From assembly GCF_029892045.1 (NCBI RefSeq), contig NZ_CP120367.1, positions 1,984,001 to 2,048,000 on the forward strand: a stretch of DNA of 64,000 bases, in the 5' to 3' direction. A program made the position numbers and the translations under genes. This document shows, one piece after another, positions 37,219 to 45,795 of this stretch. This DNA is from Sinorhizobium numidicum (lineage in GTDB: Bacteria > Pseudomonadota > Alphaproteobacteria > Rhizobiales > Rhizobiaceae). Each line of letters opens with the position of its first letter. Position 1 is the first letter of the stretch. A model generated the notes under the pieces. The model made no database searches, had not been told where the DNA came from, and saw nothing but the letters and a program-made list of their open reading frames with translations.

Positions 37219-37755
37219 TCACGCGAATTCCACGTTCATGCGCACGAGGTTTTCCCAAAGGCTCTCGGCAAAACCGCGCAAGACCATGATCTCGAAAGCC
37301 GCGACGTCGACGCGGGTGAGATGCACGGAGATATGCCCAAGCAAGGTCGTGGTCGAATTGCCGACCGGGAACATGCGAAGGTCGAGATCGACCGCCGTGC
37401 CCTTGGCGAGCGTTCGCTCGACCATGGCGCCCTCCAGCCGAATGCGTACGCGTCCATGGCTCTGGTCGACGGCCGCCGCATGCGGCTTGAGTCCGGTCGC
37501 GATCGTCGTGAATTCGCTGTGAGAAAGCGGCGTATCCCCAACGATGAACCATTGTCCGGGACCCGCAGAACGCACGGCATGGGGGGAAGCGCCCGCGTTT
37601 TTTCCAAGCAGCATCTTCGACAGGTCCGGCCCCTGCGGGCTCCCGAGAACTTGAACGACGTGTCCCTCCGGCATGGCCGTCATTGCGACGCCTCGCGGTG
37701 CCGGTTTGACTGCCGAGCCGAGCGCCGGGCGAAGTGCAATGCGGAATTCAGACAT
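37219..37755 (-). CDS. soxG: Sarcosine oxidase-type gamma subunit / N-methylglutamate dehydrogenase subunit D
   Basis: Protein of 178 residues matching SoxG: GHVVQVLGSPQG, WFIVGDTPLS, then the C-terminal HISVHLTRVDVAAFEIMVLR and FAESLWENLV. It folds like part of the GcvT family and packs against the alpha subunit in the heterotetramer. It overlaps the alpha-subunit stop by 8 bp. In this context (glx synthase and glnT nearby) it may be MgdD of N-methylglutamate dehydrogenase rather than of sarcosine oxidase. Confidence 0.88.
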   Translation of the reverse strand: MSEFRIALRPALGSAVKPAPRGVAMTAMPEGHVVQVLGSPQGPDLSKMLLGKNAGASPHAVRSAGPGQWFIVGDTPLSHSEFTTIATGLKPHAAAVDQSHGRVRIRLEGAMVERTLAKGTAVDLDLRMFPVGNSTTTLLGHISVHLTRVDVAAFEIMVLRGFAESLWENLVRMNVEFA

Positions 37756-40711
37756 GGAGCCTCTCGTTGGCGGGATCGATGAAGGTCGGGTGACAGAGGG
37801 CGGCGGGCGTATATTCGCCTTTCAGGCCGTTCCAGACGATGACTTCCTCGCCGATTCGTTCCGGGCCACGCTTGACGAGCGCCAAGCCGATGGTCGAGCC
37901 GACATGCGGGGAGAAAGCGCTCGATGTGACATAGCCCTGATCGTTTTCGAGCGTCGACTGCGCGCCCTTTTCCAGAATGTGCGAGCCGGTCTTGAAGGAC
38001 GTGGATGGATCGAGAGGCCGCACGCCGACGAGACGCAGCCGATCGGCGGCCTTGAGACCCTCGCGCTCCAACATTGCCTTGCCTATGAAGTCGACCTTCG
38101 TGGCGGAGACCATCCGGCCAAAGCCAAGATCACTCGGGACGACTGTGCCGTTGATTTCGGAATGGGTCACATGGCCCTTCTCTATGCGAAGCACACCGAG
38201 CGCTTCGGTGCCATAGGGCTGAATACCGTATCGAGCGCCCGCATCGAGCAGGACGTCGGCGATGCTCTCCGCAGCGCCGGCGGGGACCGCGAGCTCGTAA
38301 GCGAGTTCGCCCGAGAAGGAGATGCGGAAGAGGCGTCCGTGCAGCCTGCCGCCGCAGAGCGGGACATTCTTTGCCGCAAGGAACGGAAACGCTGCATTGG
38401 AGATGTCCGCGTCGATGATCTTTTCCATCACGAGCCTGGATTTCGGTCCGGCGATCGCCATCTGCGCCCACTGATCGGTAACGGACGCAAGCCGCACATC
38501 GAGGTCGGGCCAGAGCGCCTGCGTGCAGAATTCGAGATGGCTCATCACCCCCGCCGCATAGGCGGTGGTCGTCGTCATGAAGAAGTGTTCCTCCCCGAGA
38601 CGACTCGTCGTGCCATCATCATAGATGAAGCCATCTTCGCGAAGCATGATACCGTAACGGGCCCTTCCGACCGGTAGCTTCGAAAAAGCATTGCAATAGA
38701 CCCGATCCAGAAACTCCCCCGCGTCCTTGCCGAAAATCTCGATCTTGCCGAGCGTCGACACATCGCAGAGCCCGACATTCTGCCGAACGTTGAGAACTTC
38801 GCGATCCACACTTTCGCGCCAGACCTTCTCGCTGGCGCGGGCGAACCAGGCAGAGCGATACCAGAGCCCGGCTTCGGTGAAGATCGCCCCCTTGTTCTTC
38901 GCCCAGTCATGAAGCGGCGACTTGCGGACCGGCTGAAAGTCATGGCCGGAATGCGTACCGGTGAGCGCCCCGAACGACACGGGCGTGTAGAAGGGGCGGA
39001 ACGTTGTGGTCCCAACTTCAGCAGGCGAAACGCCGCGGGCTTCGGCGAGAAGACCGATCGCGTTCACATTCGACAGCTTGCCCTGGTCGGTCGCCATGCC
39101 GTTCGTCGTGTACCGCTTGGCCAGTTCGACATGACCATAGCCTTCGCGAGCCGCAAGGCCGAGGTCTTTCAGATGCACGTCGTTCTGAAAATCGACGAAA
39201 GCCTTACCGTTGATGCCGGGTATCGCCCATAGCGGCTTTGCCGGACGGCTGTCCTTGTCCGCCTCGATATTTGCGAAAGTGGCTGGCCGGCAGGGAAATC
39301 CGAGATCGCCGAGATATGCTGCCGCTTGCGCAGCACCCTGGTCGAGGCAAGCGGCAAGTCCGCTCGTCGCGGCCGCGGCACCGGCGACGCCGAGCCCTTT
39401 GAGGCCATCCGGGGCGAGGAAGCAGGCATCTTCCTCAGACCAGATCGGCTTGGCGCCCCGGTGGCAGGCGAGGTGTATGATCGGGCTGAAACCGCCCGAC
39501 ATAGCGAGCGCATCGACCGCTATGGTTTGCGTGCGGCCGTCGCTCCGCACGTCGATCCCCGAAACCGACTTGCCGCCTCTCGTTCGGCAAACGACCGCGC
39601 CCGCGATCAGGCGTGCTTTGCCTTGGTAGCCGATACTCGCCGAGGTGCGGGTATCAACAATGGCAACGACGTCAACGCCGGCTGCTTCAAGATCACGCGC
39701 GAGAACATATCCGCTGTCGTTTGAGGTGAAGACGGCCGTCGCCTTTCCGGGGGCAACGCCGTACCGATTGAGGTAGGCGCGCATGGCCCCCGCCATCATC
39801 ACGGCCGGGCGATCATTGCCGCCGAAGATGAGCGGGCGTTCTTCCGCTCCCGTCGCCAGCAGCGCCTGCCGGGCGACGATCCGCCAAAGCCGTTCGGTCG
39901 GCAGATTGTCTTCTGGTTCGCGGATATGCTTTTGGACGCGCTCGACCGCACCGAAAATATTGCCGTCATACCAACCAAAGGCCGTCGTCCTCGTCATGAG
40001 CCGGACGTTCGGCATGGATTGCAGCTCGGCGATTATTTCACCAGCGAATTCGCTCGCAGGCTTGCCATCGATTGTCGCCGTGTCGAAGAGCAGAGAGCCG
40101 CCGGGCATCGAGCCCTCGTCGAGGAGGATGACCCTGGCGCCGGCGCGTCCTGCAGTCAGCGCTGCGGCAAGACCTGTCGGGCCGGCGCCTATGACGAGCA
40201 GGTCACAATGCGCCCAGCTTTTCTCATAGCTATCCGGGTCCGGCTCATACGTCGCCTTGCCGAGACCGGCCGCCTTGCGGATGAGAGGCTCGTAAAGCTT
40301 TTCCCAAAGCGGTGCCGGCCACATGAATGTCTTGTAGTAGAAGCCGGCGCTGAGAAACGGCGACAGGAGGCCGTTCAGCGCGCCGACGTCGAAGTCGAGC
40401 GATGGCCACCGGTTCTGGCTCCTGGCTTCGAGGCCGTCGTAAAGCTCCTGTACGGTGGCGCGCGTGTTCGGTTCGGTGCGACCGCCGCTGCCAATGGTGA
40501 CAAGCGCGTTCGGTTCGGCAGCACCCGCGGTCAGAATGCCGCGCGGGCGATGATATTTGAAGCTGCGGCCGACGAGCAACCGGCCATTCGCAAGCAGTGC
40601 GGAGGCGAGCGTATCGCCTTCAAAACCCTGCATCGGCTTCCCGTCGAAGGTGAAGGAGAGTGGTGCGCGGCGATTGACGAGGCCGCCTTTGGCGAGGCGA
40701 TAGGGCGTCAT
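37748..40711 (-). CDS. soxA: Sarcosine oxidase-type alpha subunit / N-methylglutamate dehydrogenase subunit C
   Basis: Large subunit of 987 residues. The N-terminal ferredoxin-like domain (FTFDGKPMQGFEGDTLASAL) is followed by a dinucleotide-binding domain (LLVIGAGPTGLAAALTAGRA near 160) and a C-terminal GcvT-like folate domain from about 610 (WYRSAWFARA, GLCDVSTLGKIEIFG, FSGELAYELAVP). It oxidises an N-methyl group and hands formaldehyde to tetrahydrofolate. The long upstream extension is excluded because soxD overlaps it by 4 bp (ATGA) at the chosen ATG. Part of soxBDAG. Confidence 0.92.
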   Translation of the reverse strand: MTPYRLAKGGLVNRRAPLSFTFDGKPMQGFEGDTLASALLANGRLLVGRSFKYHRPRGILTAGAAEPNALVTIGSGGRTEPNTRATVQELYDGLEARSQNRWPSLDFDVGALNGLLSPFLSAGFYYKTFMWPAPLWEKLYEPLIRKAAGLGKATYEPDPDSYEKSWAHCDLLVIGAGPTGLAAALTAGRAGARVILLDEGSMPGGSLLFDTATIDGKPASEFAGEIIAELQSMPNVRLMTRTTAFGWYDGNIFGAVERVQKHIREPEDNLPTERLWRIVARQALLATGAEERPLIFGGNDRPAVMMAGAMRAYLNRYGVAPGKATAVFTSNDSGYVLARDLEAAGVDVVAIVDTRTSASIGYQGKARLIAGAVVCRTRGGKSVSGIDVRSDGRTQTIAVDALAMSGGFSPIIHLACHRGAKPIWSEEDACFLAPDGLKGLGVAGAAAATSGLAACLDQGAAQAAAYLGDLGFPCRPATFANIEADKDSRPAKPLWAIPGINGKAFVDFQNDVHLKDLGLAAREGYGHVELAKRYTTNGMATDQGKLSNVNAIGLLAEARGVSPAEVGTTTFRPFYTPVSFGALTGTHSGHDFQPVRKSPLHDWAKNKGAIFTEAGLWYRSAWFARASEKVWRESVDREVLNVRQNVGLCDVSTLGKIEIFGKDAGEFLDRVYCNAFSKLPVGRARYGIMLREDGFIYDDGTTSRLGEEHFFMTTTTAYAAGVMSHLEFCTQALWPDLDVRLASVTDQWAQMAIAGPKSRLVMEKIIDADISNAAFPFLAAKNVPLCGGRLHGRLFRISFSGELAYELAVPAGAAESIADVLLDAGARYGIQPYGTEALGVLRIEKGHVTHSEINGTVVPSDLGFGRMVSATKVDFIGKAMLEREGLKAADRLRLVGVRPLDPSTSFKTGSHILEKGAQSTLENDQGYVTSSAFSPHVGSTIGLALVKRGPERIGEEVIVWNGLKGEYTPAALCHPTFIDPANERLHV

Positions 40712-40986
40712 GGCCGAGCTTCCGTTTCTTTTGCAAGCGCCGCATCGTGGCACGTCTCGACTTCGTGGCTGACCGTGTCGCGCGTTATCACCAACCAGCG
40801 ACGGCAGCCGGATGTGTGGTGCCAATATTCCCGATGGCATCCCCTCGGATTGTCGCGGAGATAGACATAGTCCATCCATGCCTTCGTGCCGGCATCGCTG
40901 GCCGGGCGAGGCAGAACCGCACCCTGGATCGTGAACTCTTCCCTGGGCCGAGCGCCGCAGTGAGGGCATGAAATGATGCTTGCCAC
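40708..40986 (-). CDS. soxD: Sarcosine oxidase-type delta subunit / N-methylglutamate dehydrogenase subunit B
   Basis: Zinc-binding small subunit of 92 residues. CPHCGARPREEF gives two zinc cysteines; WMDYVYLRDNPRGCHREYWH and HTSGCRRWLVITRDT are family blocks with further His/Cys ligands. It lies between soxB and soxA, with a 4-bp overlap to soxA. Its length and motifs match SoxD throughout. Confidence 0.93.
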   Translation of the reverse strand: MASIISCPHCGARPREEFTIQGAVLPRPASDAGTKAWMDYVYLRDNPRGCHREYWHHTSGCRRWLVITRDTVSHEVETCHDAALAKETEARP

Positions 40987-41012
40987 GCTTTAATATCCTC
41001 TGGTGGGGTCTG

Positions 41013-42263
41013 CTAGTGAAGGTTGGGCTGGGCGCCTACGCCCTTTTCATCGATGAGAAAGCCTCTTTCGAAGCGGTCGAGGCGAAAGGCCTCGGCGGTC
41101 CGGTGCGGCTGATCGCGGGCAATCAAATGGGCAAAACAGTAGCCGGAGGCGGGGGTCGCCTTGAAGCCGCCATAGCACCAGCCGGCATTTAGATAGAGAT
41201 TATCGAAAGACGTCCGGTCGATGATCGGTGAGCCGTCCATGCTCATGTCCATGATGCCGCCCCACGAACGCAGTACCCGTACGCGCGACAATGACGGGAT
41301 CATCGCTTTGCCGGCTTCGGCCACGTGTTCCACCGTCGCCAGATTGCCGCGCTGCGCGTAGGAGTTGTAACCGTCGATGTCGCCGCCGAAGACGAGCCCG
41401 CCCTTGTCCGATTGCGAAACGTAGAAATGACCGGCGCCGAAGGTCACGACGCAGTCGATGAACGGCTTCAGCCCTTCCGAAACAAAAGCCTGCAGCACGT
41501 GGCTCTCGATCGGCAGACGCAGGCCCGCCATCGCCGCGACCTGCGAGGAATTGCCTGCGGCCGCAAGCGCGAGCTTGCCGCAGCCGATGAAGCCTTTGCT
41601 CGTTTCGACGCCGATGACGAGGCCGTTTTCCTGCCGAATTCCTCTCACTTCGCAGTTCTGGATGATGTCGACGCCCGTTCGATCGGCGCCACGCGCATAA
41701 CCCCAGGCAACGGCGTCGTGGCGGACCGTGCCGCCGCGCCGCTGGATCAGGCCACCTTGGATCGGAAAACGGGCATTGTCGAAATCCAGAAAAGGCAGGA
41801 TCTCTCGCACAGCGGCGCGGTCGAGCAGTTCGGCGTCTACGCCATGTAAAAGCATCGCGTTGCCGCGGCGCGTGTAGGCGTCACGTTGGGCATCGGTGTG
41901 GTAAAGATTGAGCACGCAGCGTTGCGACACCATGGCGTTGAAGTTGAAATCACGTTCCAGCCCCTCCCAGAGTTTCATGGAAAGCTCGTAAAACGGATTG
42001 TTGCCCGGCAGCAGATAATTCGATCGGATGATCGTCGTGTTGCGCCCGACATTGCCCGAGCCGACATAATTTTTCTCGAGCACGGCAATGTTTTTGAGCC
42101 CGAATTCCTTGGCAAGATAGTAGGCTGTTGCGAGGCCGTGGCCGCCAGCGCCGACGATCACCACATCGTAATGAGATTTCGGCTGCGGGTTTCTCCATGC
42201 CGGGCGCCAGGCGCGATTGCCGGTGAGGCCGTTCAACAGGATGGAGAGAGCCGAATAGCGCAT
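41013..42263 (-). CDS. soxB: Sarcosine oxidase-type beta subunit / N-methylglutamate dehydrogenase subunit A
   Basis: FAD/FMN subunit of 416 residues, the standard SoxB length, after removing an in-frame upstream extension. The dinucleotide motif is DVVIVGAGGHGLATAYYLA. The histidine that covalently holds FMN is in GGTVRHDAVAWGYARGAD. It oxidises the N-methyl amine at the FAD. First gene of soxBDAG and divergent from glxA; the 80-bp gap contains CCTGAGAGACGAATT (42324-42338), a partial match to the repeats near the cupin regulator. Confidence 0.92.
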   Translation of the reverse strand: MRYSALSILLNGLTGNRAWRPAWRNPQPKSHYDVVIVGAGGHGLATAYYLAKEFGLKNIAVLEKNYVGSGNVGRNTTIIRSNYLLPGNNPFYELSMKLWEGLERDFNFNAMVSQRCVLNLYHTDAQRDAYTRRGNAMLLHGVDAELLDRAAVREILPFLDFDNARFPIQGGLIQRRGGTVRHDAVAWGYARGADRTGVDIIQNCEVRGIRQENGLVIGVETSKGFIGCGKLALAAAGNSSQVAAMAGLRLPIESHVLQAFVSEGLKPFIDCVVTFGAGHFYVSQSDKGGLVFGGDIDGYNSYAQRGNLATVEHVAEAGKAMIPSLSRVRVLRSWGGIMDMSMDGSPIIDRTSFDNLYLNAGWCYGGFKATPASGYCFAHLIARDQPHRTAEAFRLDRFERGFLIDEKGVGAQPNLH

Positions 42264-42343
42264 CGAAAGCGTCCCTTGAAAGTCTTCGCCCTTGATAAAG
42301 CACTGTGAATTGATTGAATTGCACCTGAGAGACGAATTTCTAC

Positions 42344-43330
42344 ATGAATGGGCCGCGGGTGATCGACGCGAAAAATATCCAGCACATGGGCTTTGTCCTG
42401 GTCCCGAATTTCGCGCTGATGTCCTATGCATCGGCGAGCGAGCCGCTGCGCGCCGCGAACCTCATTGCCGGCCGCAATCTCTATGCGGTGAGACCCTTGT
42501 CCGTCGGAGGCAAACCCGTCGTCAGTTCTTCCGGCATTGTCGTCGACTGCGACGATGTGAACGTTAAGGCGGCGCATTTTCACACGGTGTTCGTCTGCGC
42601 CGGCGGCGGACCTGCGGACTGGAGCGATTCGGCCGCTCTCCATCCGGTTCTGCGCAGGCTCGCCCGCGAAGGCGTACGGATCGGTGGCATCTCCAGCGGC
42701 GCCTTCATCCTCGCGGCGGCCGGTCTCCTCAACAATCGTGATTTCACCATCCACTGGGAACATGCGCCGGTGTTGAGGGAGGCATTTCCTGATCTCAGTC
42801 CGCGTCAGGCGCGCTACGTGCTCGACGGCGATCGCATCACCTGCGGCGGTGGTGTTGCGCCGCTCGACATGATGCATGCTCTGATTTCAGAGCGGATGGG
42901 CTCGCATTTCGCCCGCCGCGTCAGCGACTGGTATCTTCATACCGCCGTTGCGGAGCCGGCCGATCCGCAGCGCGCCTCGGCGGCCGAACGCTTCGGCACG
43001 ACGCACCCGGCGCTATTGGCCATTCTCGAAAAGATGGAAGCGACGATCGAACAGCCGCTTGGCCGCGGCGCCATGGCACGCTTTGCCGGCATCAGCCCGC
43101 GTCATCTCGACAGGCTTTTTGCCGAACACCTCCAGTCGGGTTTTCTGGAAACCTACAGGCAGACGCGGCTACGCCATGCAAGACGGCTACTTGAGCAAAG
43201 CCCGCTATCGATCGCAGAGATCGCGTTTGCAACCGGCTTCTCAAGTCCAGGGCATTTTTCGCGCGCGTTCAAGGCGTTCTTTGCCCAGACGCCAGCGCGG
43301 TGCCGTCGCTCAGACTTTCTTCTCAGTTGA
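42344..43330 (+). CDS. glxA: GlxA-type AraC regulator with DJ-1/PfpI domain
   Basis: Transcription regulator of 328 residues. The N-terminal class I amidotransferase-like domain (about 14-190) has HTVFVCAGGG and GGISSGAFILAAAGLLNNR, where the usual nucleophile cysteine is Ser, so it should sense a ligand rather than catalyse. The C-terminal AraC helix-turn-helix pair (about 230-325) reads ISPRHLDRLFAEHL and IAEIAFATGFSSPGHFSRAF. Relatives (GbdR, CdhR) control glycine betaine and methylamine-type catabolism. Divergent from soxB, it probably activates both the sox and glx sides. Confidence 0.9.
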   Translation: MNGPRVIDAKNIQHMGFVLVPNFALMSYASASEPLRAANLIAGRNLYAVRPLSVGGKPVVSSSGIVVDCDDVNVKAAHFHTVFVCAGGGPADWSDSAALHPVLRRLAREGVRIGGISSGAFILAAAGLLNNRDFTIHWEHAPVLREAFPDLSPRQARYVLDGDRITCGGGVAPLDMMHALISERMGSHFARRVSDWYLHTAVAEPADPQRASAAERFGTTHPALLAILEKMEATIEQPLGRGAMARFAGISPRHLDRLFAEHLQSGFLETYRQTRLRHARRLLEQSPLSIAEIAFATGFSSPGHFSRAFKAFFAQTPARCRRSDFLLS

Positions 43331-43339
43331 TGAAATTTT

Positions 43340-43356
43340 CCTTTGAGGATAATTAT
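43340..43356 (+). promoter_or_regulatory. Candidate operator, copy 1, before the cupin regulator
   Basis: CCTTTGAGGATAATTAT, 25 nt before the ATG of the cupin-type regulator, matches a sequence upstream of glxB (44065-44081) at 14 of 17 positions. Recurrence at both ends of the regulator gene suggests a binding site of that protein. Hypothesis from sequence recurrence only. Confidence 0.4.
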
Positions 43357-43381
43357 CGGCTTTTCAGGCGATGAGAGTGAA

Positions 43382-44050
43382 ATGACCGAAAACAACAAGC
43401 CGGACCTAAACCCTAACCAGGTGCTATCGCAGGATCCCCACGCGGTGAGGGAGCCGAGGGAAAACAATCTCGAACTGGCGATCGGCCATGAAGTCCGCGC
43501 CTATCGAAAGAAACTCGGCCTGACCGTGACCGACCTTTCCGCCGCAACAGGAATGTCGGTGGGCATGCTGTCGAAGATCGAAAACGGCAATATCTCGCCG
43601 TCGCTGACGACGCTGCAGGCGCTTTCGCGCGCGCTCGGTGTGCCGATGACCGCCTTCTTCCGCCGTTTCGAAGAGCCTCGCCGGGCAACCTTCGTCAAGG
43701 CGGGAGAGGGTATGAACATTGAGCGCCGAGGCACCCGCGCCGGCCACCAGTACAGCCTCCTCGGGCACATCGACAACAACACCAGCGGCGTGATCGTCGA
43801 GCCCTACCTCATCAAGCTGACGGCCGAGTCCGATGTCTTCCCAACCTTTCAACACGAAGGCATGGAGTTCCTCTACATGCTGGAGGGCGAGGTCGTGTAC
43901 CGGCATGCCGAGAAACTTTACACCATGCAGCCGGGCGACACCCTGTTCTTCGATGCCGATGCACCGCACGGGCCCGAAGAGCTCGTTAGGCTGCCTGCCC
44001 TGTACCTGTCGATCATCTCCTACCCGCAACGGCGGAGCGGTGAAGGTTAA
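43382..44050 (+). CDS. XRE-family regulator with C-terminal cupin domain
   Basis: Regulator of 222 residues. The helix-turn-helix (about 30-84) reads GHEVRAYRKKLGLTVTDLSA and GMSVGMLSKIENGNISPSLT. The cupin sensor domain (about 145-215) reads QHEGMEFLYMLEGEVVYRHA and YTMQPGDTLFFDADAPHGPE. Such proteins (PuuR-like) respond to small amines or their products. It sits between glxA and glxBCD. The start at 43382 follows GAGAG; an in-frame ATG 39 nt upstream is less likely. Confidence 0.9.
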   Translation: MTENNKPDLNPNQVLSQDPHAVREPRENNLELAIGHEVRAYRKKLGLTVTDLSAATGMSVGMLSKIENGNISPSLTTLQALSRALGVPMTAFFRRFEEPRRATFVKAGEGMNIERRGTRAGHQYSLLGHIDNNTSGVIVEPYLIKLTAESDVFPTFQHEGMEFLYMLEGEVVYRHAEKLYTMQPGDTLFFDADAPHGPEELVRLPALYLSIISYPQRRSGEG

Positions 44051-44064
44051 GGCAGCAGAAATTG

Positions 44065-44081
44065 CCTTAGAAGAAAATTAT
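44065..44081 (+). promoter_or_regulatory. Candidate operator, copy 2, before glxB
   Basis: CCTTAGAAGAAAATTAT lies 68 nt upstream of glxB, after the regulator stop. It matches copy 1 (43340-43356) at 14 of 17 positions. A short inverted repeat, TAAGGCA...TGCCTTA (44048-44069), overlaps its left end. Confidence 0.4.
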
Positions 44082-44149
44082 ATTCCTGTGGGTTGATTGT
44101 ATCGATCCGCTCTGTTAGCACTTGCAGCATCGACAACGGAGATGGGGCC

Positions 44150-45055
44150 ATGTGCGGCATTGTTGGATTGTTCTTGAAGGACCGGAGCCTCGAACCTCAG
44201 CTCGGCGCGCTGCTTTCGGATATGCTCATCACCATGACGGACCGTGGTCCGGATTCCGCGGGCATCGCGATTTACGGTGCGCCGGCACCGGGCAAGACCA
44301 AGATCACGCTCCAATCCGCCACTCCAGGCCCTGACTTCACCAAGCTCGAAGGCGCGCTCGCGGAAGTCGGCCTTCGCGCCTCGGTCACAGTCAAGAACAC
44401 CCATGCCGTCCTCGAAGTCGACGCCGGCCAAGGGGAGGAGACCCGTGCGGCGCTTGCTCGCCTGCGGCCTGGCATCCGTGTCATGGGATCGGGCGACAGC
44501 GTCGAGATCTATAAGGAGACGGGCCTCCCGAAAGACGTGGTCTCACGCTTTGACGTGCGATCGATGGGCGGTACCCACGGCATCGGCCATACGCGCATGG
44601 CAACCGAGTCTGCCGTAACGACGCTCGGTGCCCACCCATTTTCCACCGGCGCCGACCAGTGCCTCGTCCATAATGGCTCGCTCTCGAACCATAACAATCT
44701 GCGCCGCGAACTCGTGCGCGAAGGCATGATCTTCGAAACGCAAAACGACTCTGAGGTCGCGGCTGCCTATCTGACTGCGGAAATGGCAAAGGGCAAGGAT
44801 CTCGGTCAGGCGCTGGAGAGTGCGCTGGACGATCTCGATGGCTTCTTTACCTTCGTCGTCGGCACGAAATCGGGGTTCGGCGTCGTGCGCGACCCGATCG
44901 CCTGCAAGCCCGCCGTAATGGCCGAGACGGATCAATATGTCGCCTTTGGTTCGGAATACCGTGCGCTCGTCAATCTGCCTGGTATCGAGAAGGCCCGCGT
45001 CTGGGAGCCGGAGCCTGCCACGGTCTACTTCTGGGACCATGAGAAAGCCGCCTGA
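44150..45055 (+). CDS. glxB: Class II glutamine amidotransferase / N-methylglutamate synthase subunit A
   Basis: Protein of 301 residues starting MCGIVGLFLKDR, with Cys2 as the N-terminal nucleophile of class II amidotransferases. Further blocks are TDRGPDSAGIAIYG, HGIGHTRMATES and CLVHNGSLSNHNNLRRELV. It is the stand-alone equivalent of the glutaminase domain of glutamate synthase, as in GlxB of S. meliloti and MgsA of methylamine users. MgsA-type proteins use gamma-glutamylmethylamide. The in-frame upstream part is discarded because Cys must be residue 2. Begins the glxBCD-glnT run. Confidence 0.92.
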   Translation: MCGIVGLFLKDRSLEPQLGALLSDMLITMTDRGPDSAGIAIYGAPAPGKTKITLQSATPGPDFTKLEGALAEVGLRASVTVKNTHAVLEVDAGQGEETRAALARLRPGIRVMGSGDSVEIYKETGLPKDVVSRFDVRSMGGTHGIGHTRMATESAVTTLGAHPFSTGADQCLVHNGSLSNHNNLRRELVREGMIFETQNDSEVAAAYLTAEMAKGKDLGQALESALDDLDGFFTFVVGTKSGFGVVRDPIACKPAVMAETDQYVAFGSEYRALVNLPGIEKARVWEPEPATVYFWDHEKAA

Positions 45056-45089
45056 ACAGGCAATTGACCCATCACAAGGACTACCACCC

Positions 45090-45776
45090 ATGCCTGTTAT
45101 CGATCTTGCCATCACGCCCCTGCGTGACCTCAACAGTGCCCTCCATGCCATCCCCCAAGGCTCGAACGACATTGCGTTCGAAGTCGTCAATCCGCGCGGC
45201 AGTCATGCCGTCGCCGTCGGGATCGACGCGCCCGTCACCGTCGATGTGAAGGGATCCGTCGGCTACTATTGTGCCGGCATGAACGATGGCGGCTCGGTGA
45301 CGGTTCACGGTTCGGCAGGTCCGGGCGTCGCCGAGAACATGATGTCGGGAAAGGTGGTGATCGAGGGCGATGCCAGCCAGTACGCCGGGGCCACGGGGCG
45401 GGGCGGCCTGCTCGTTATCAAAGGCAATGCGGCGTCGCGCTGCGGCATTTCGATGAAGGGCATCGACATCGTCGTGCACGGTAGTATCGGCCACATGTCA
45501 GCCTTCATGGGCCAGTCCGGGCACCTCGTCGTCCTTGGCGATGCCGGCGAGGCGCTGGGCGATTCCCTCTACGAAGCCAAGCTCTTCGTCCGCGGAACGG
45601 TCAAGAGCCTCGGATCGGACTGCATGGAGAAGGAGATGCGGCCGGAACACCTCACGAAACTCGCGGAGCTCTTCGAAATGGCGGGCATCACGGGAGTGAG
45701 ACCGGAGGAGTTCAAGCGCTATGGGTCGGCGCGCAAACTTTACAACTTCAACATCGACAATGCCGACGCCTATTGA
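45090..45776 (+). CDS. glxC: GXGXG-domain protein / N-methylglutamate synthase subunit B
   Basis: Protein of 228 residues made of the right-handed beta-helix seen at the C-terminus of glutamate synthase (GltB). GXGXG-type repeats are GGSVTVHGSAGPGVAEN, GKVVIEGDASQYAGATGRG, GIDIVVHGSIGHMSAFMG and LVVLGDAGEALGDSLYEAKL. It probably organises the subunit channel between the amidotransferase and the FMN synthase subunit. It lies between glxB and glxD with short gaps. Confidence 0.92.
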   Translation: MPVIDLAITPLRDLNSALHAIPQGSNDIAFEVVNPRGSHAVAVGIDAPVTVDVKGSVGYYCAGMNDGGSVTVHGSAGPGVAENMMSGKVVIEGDASQYAGATGRGGLLVIKGNAASRCGISMKGIDIVVHGSIGHMSAFMGQSGHLVVLGDAGEALGDSLYEAKLFVRGTVKSLGSDCMEKEMRPEHLTKLAELFEMAGITGVRPEEFKRYGSARKLYNFNIDNADAY

Positions 45777-45795
45777 GCGCGAAAGGGTTTAGATC

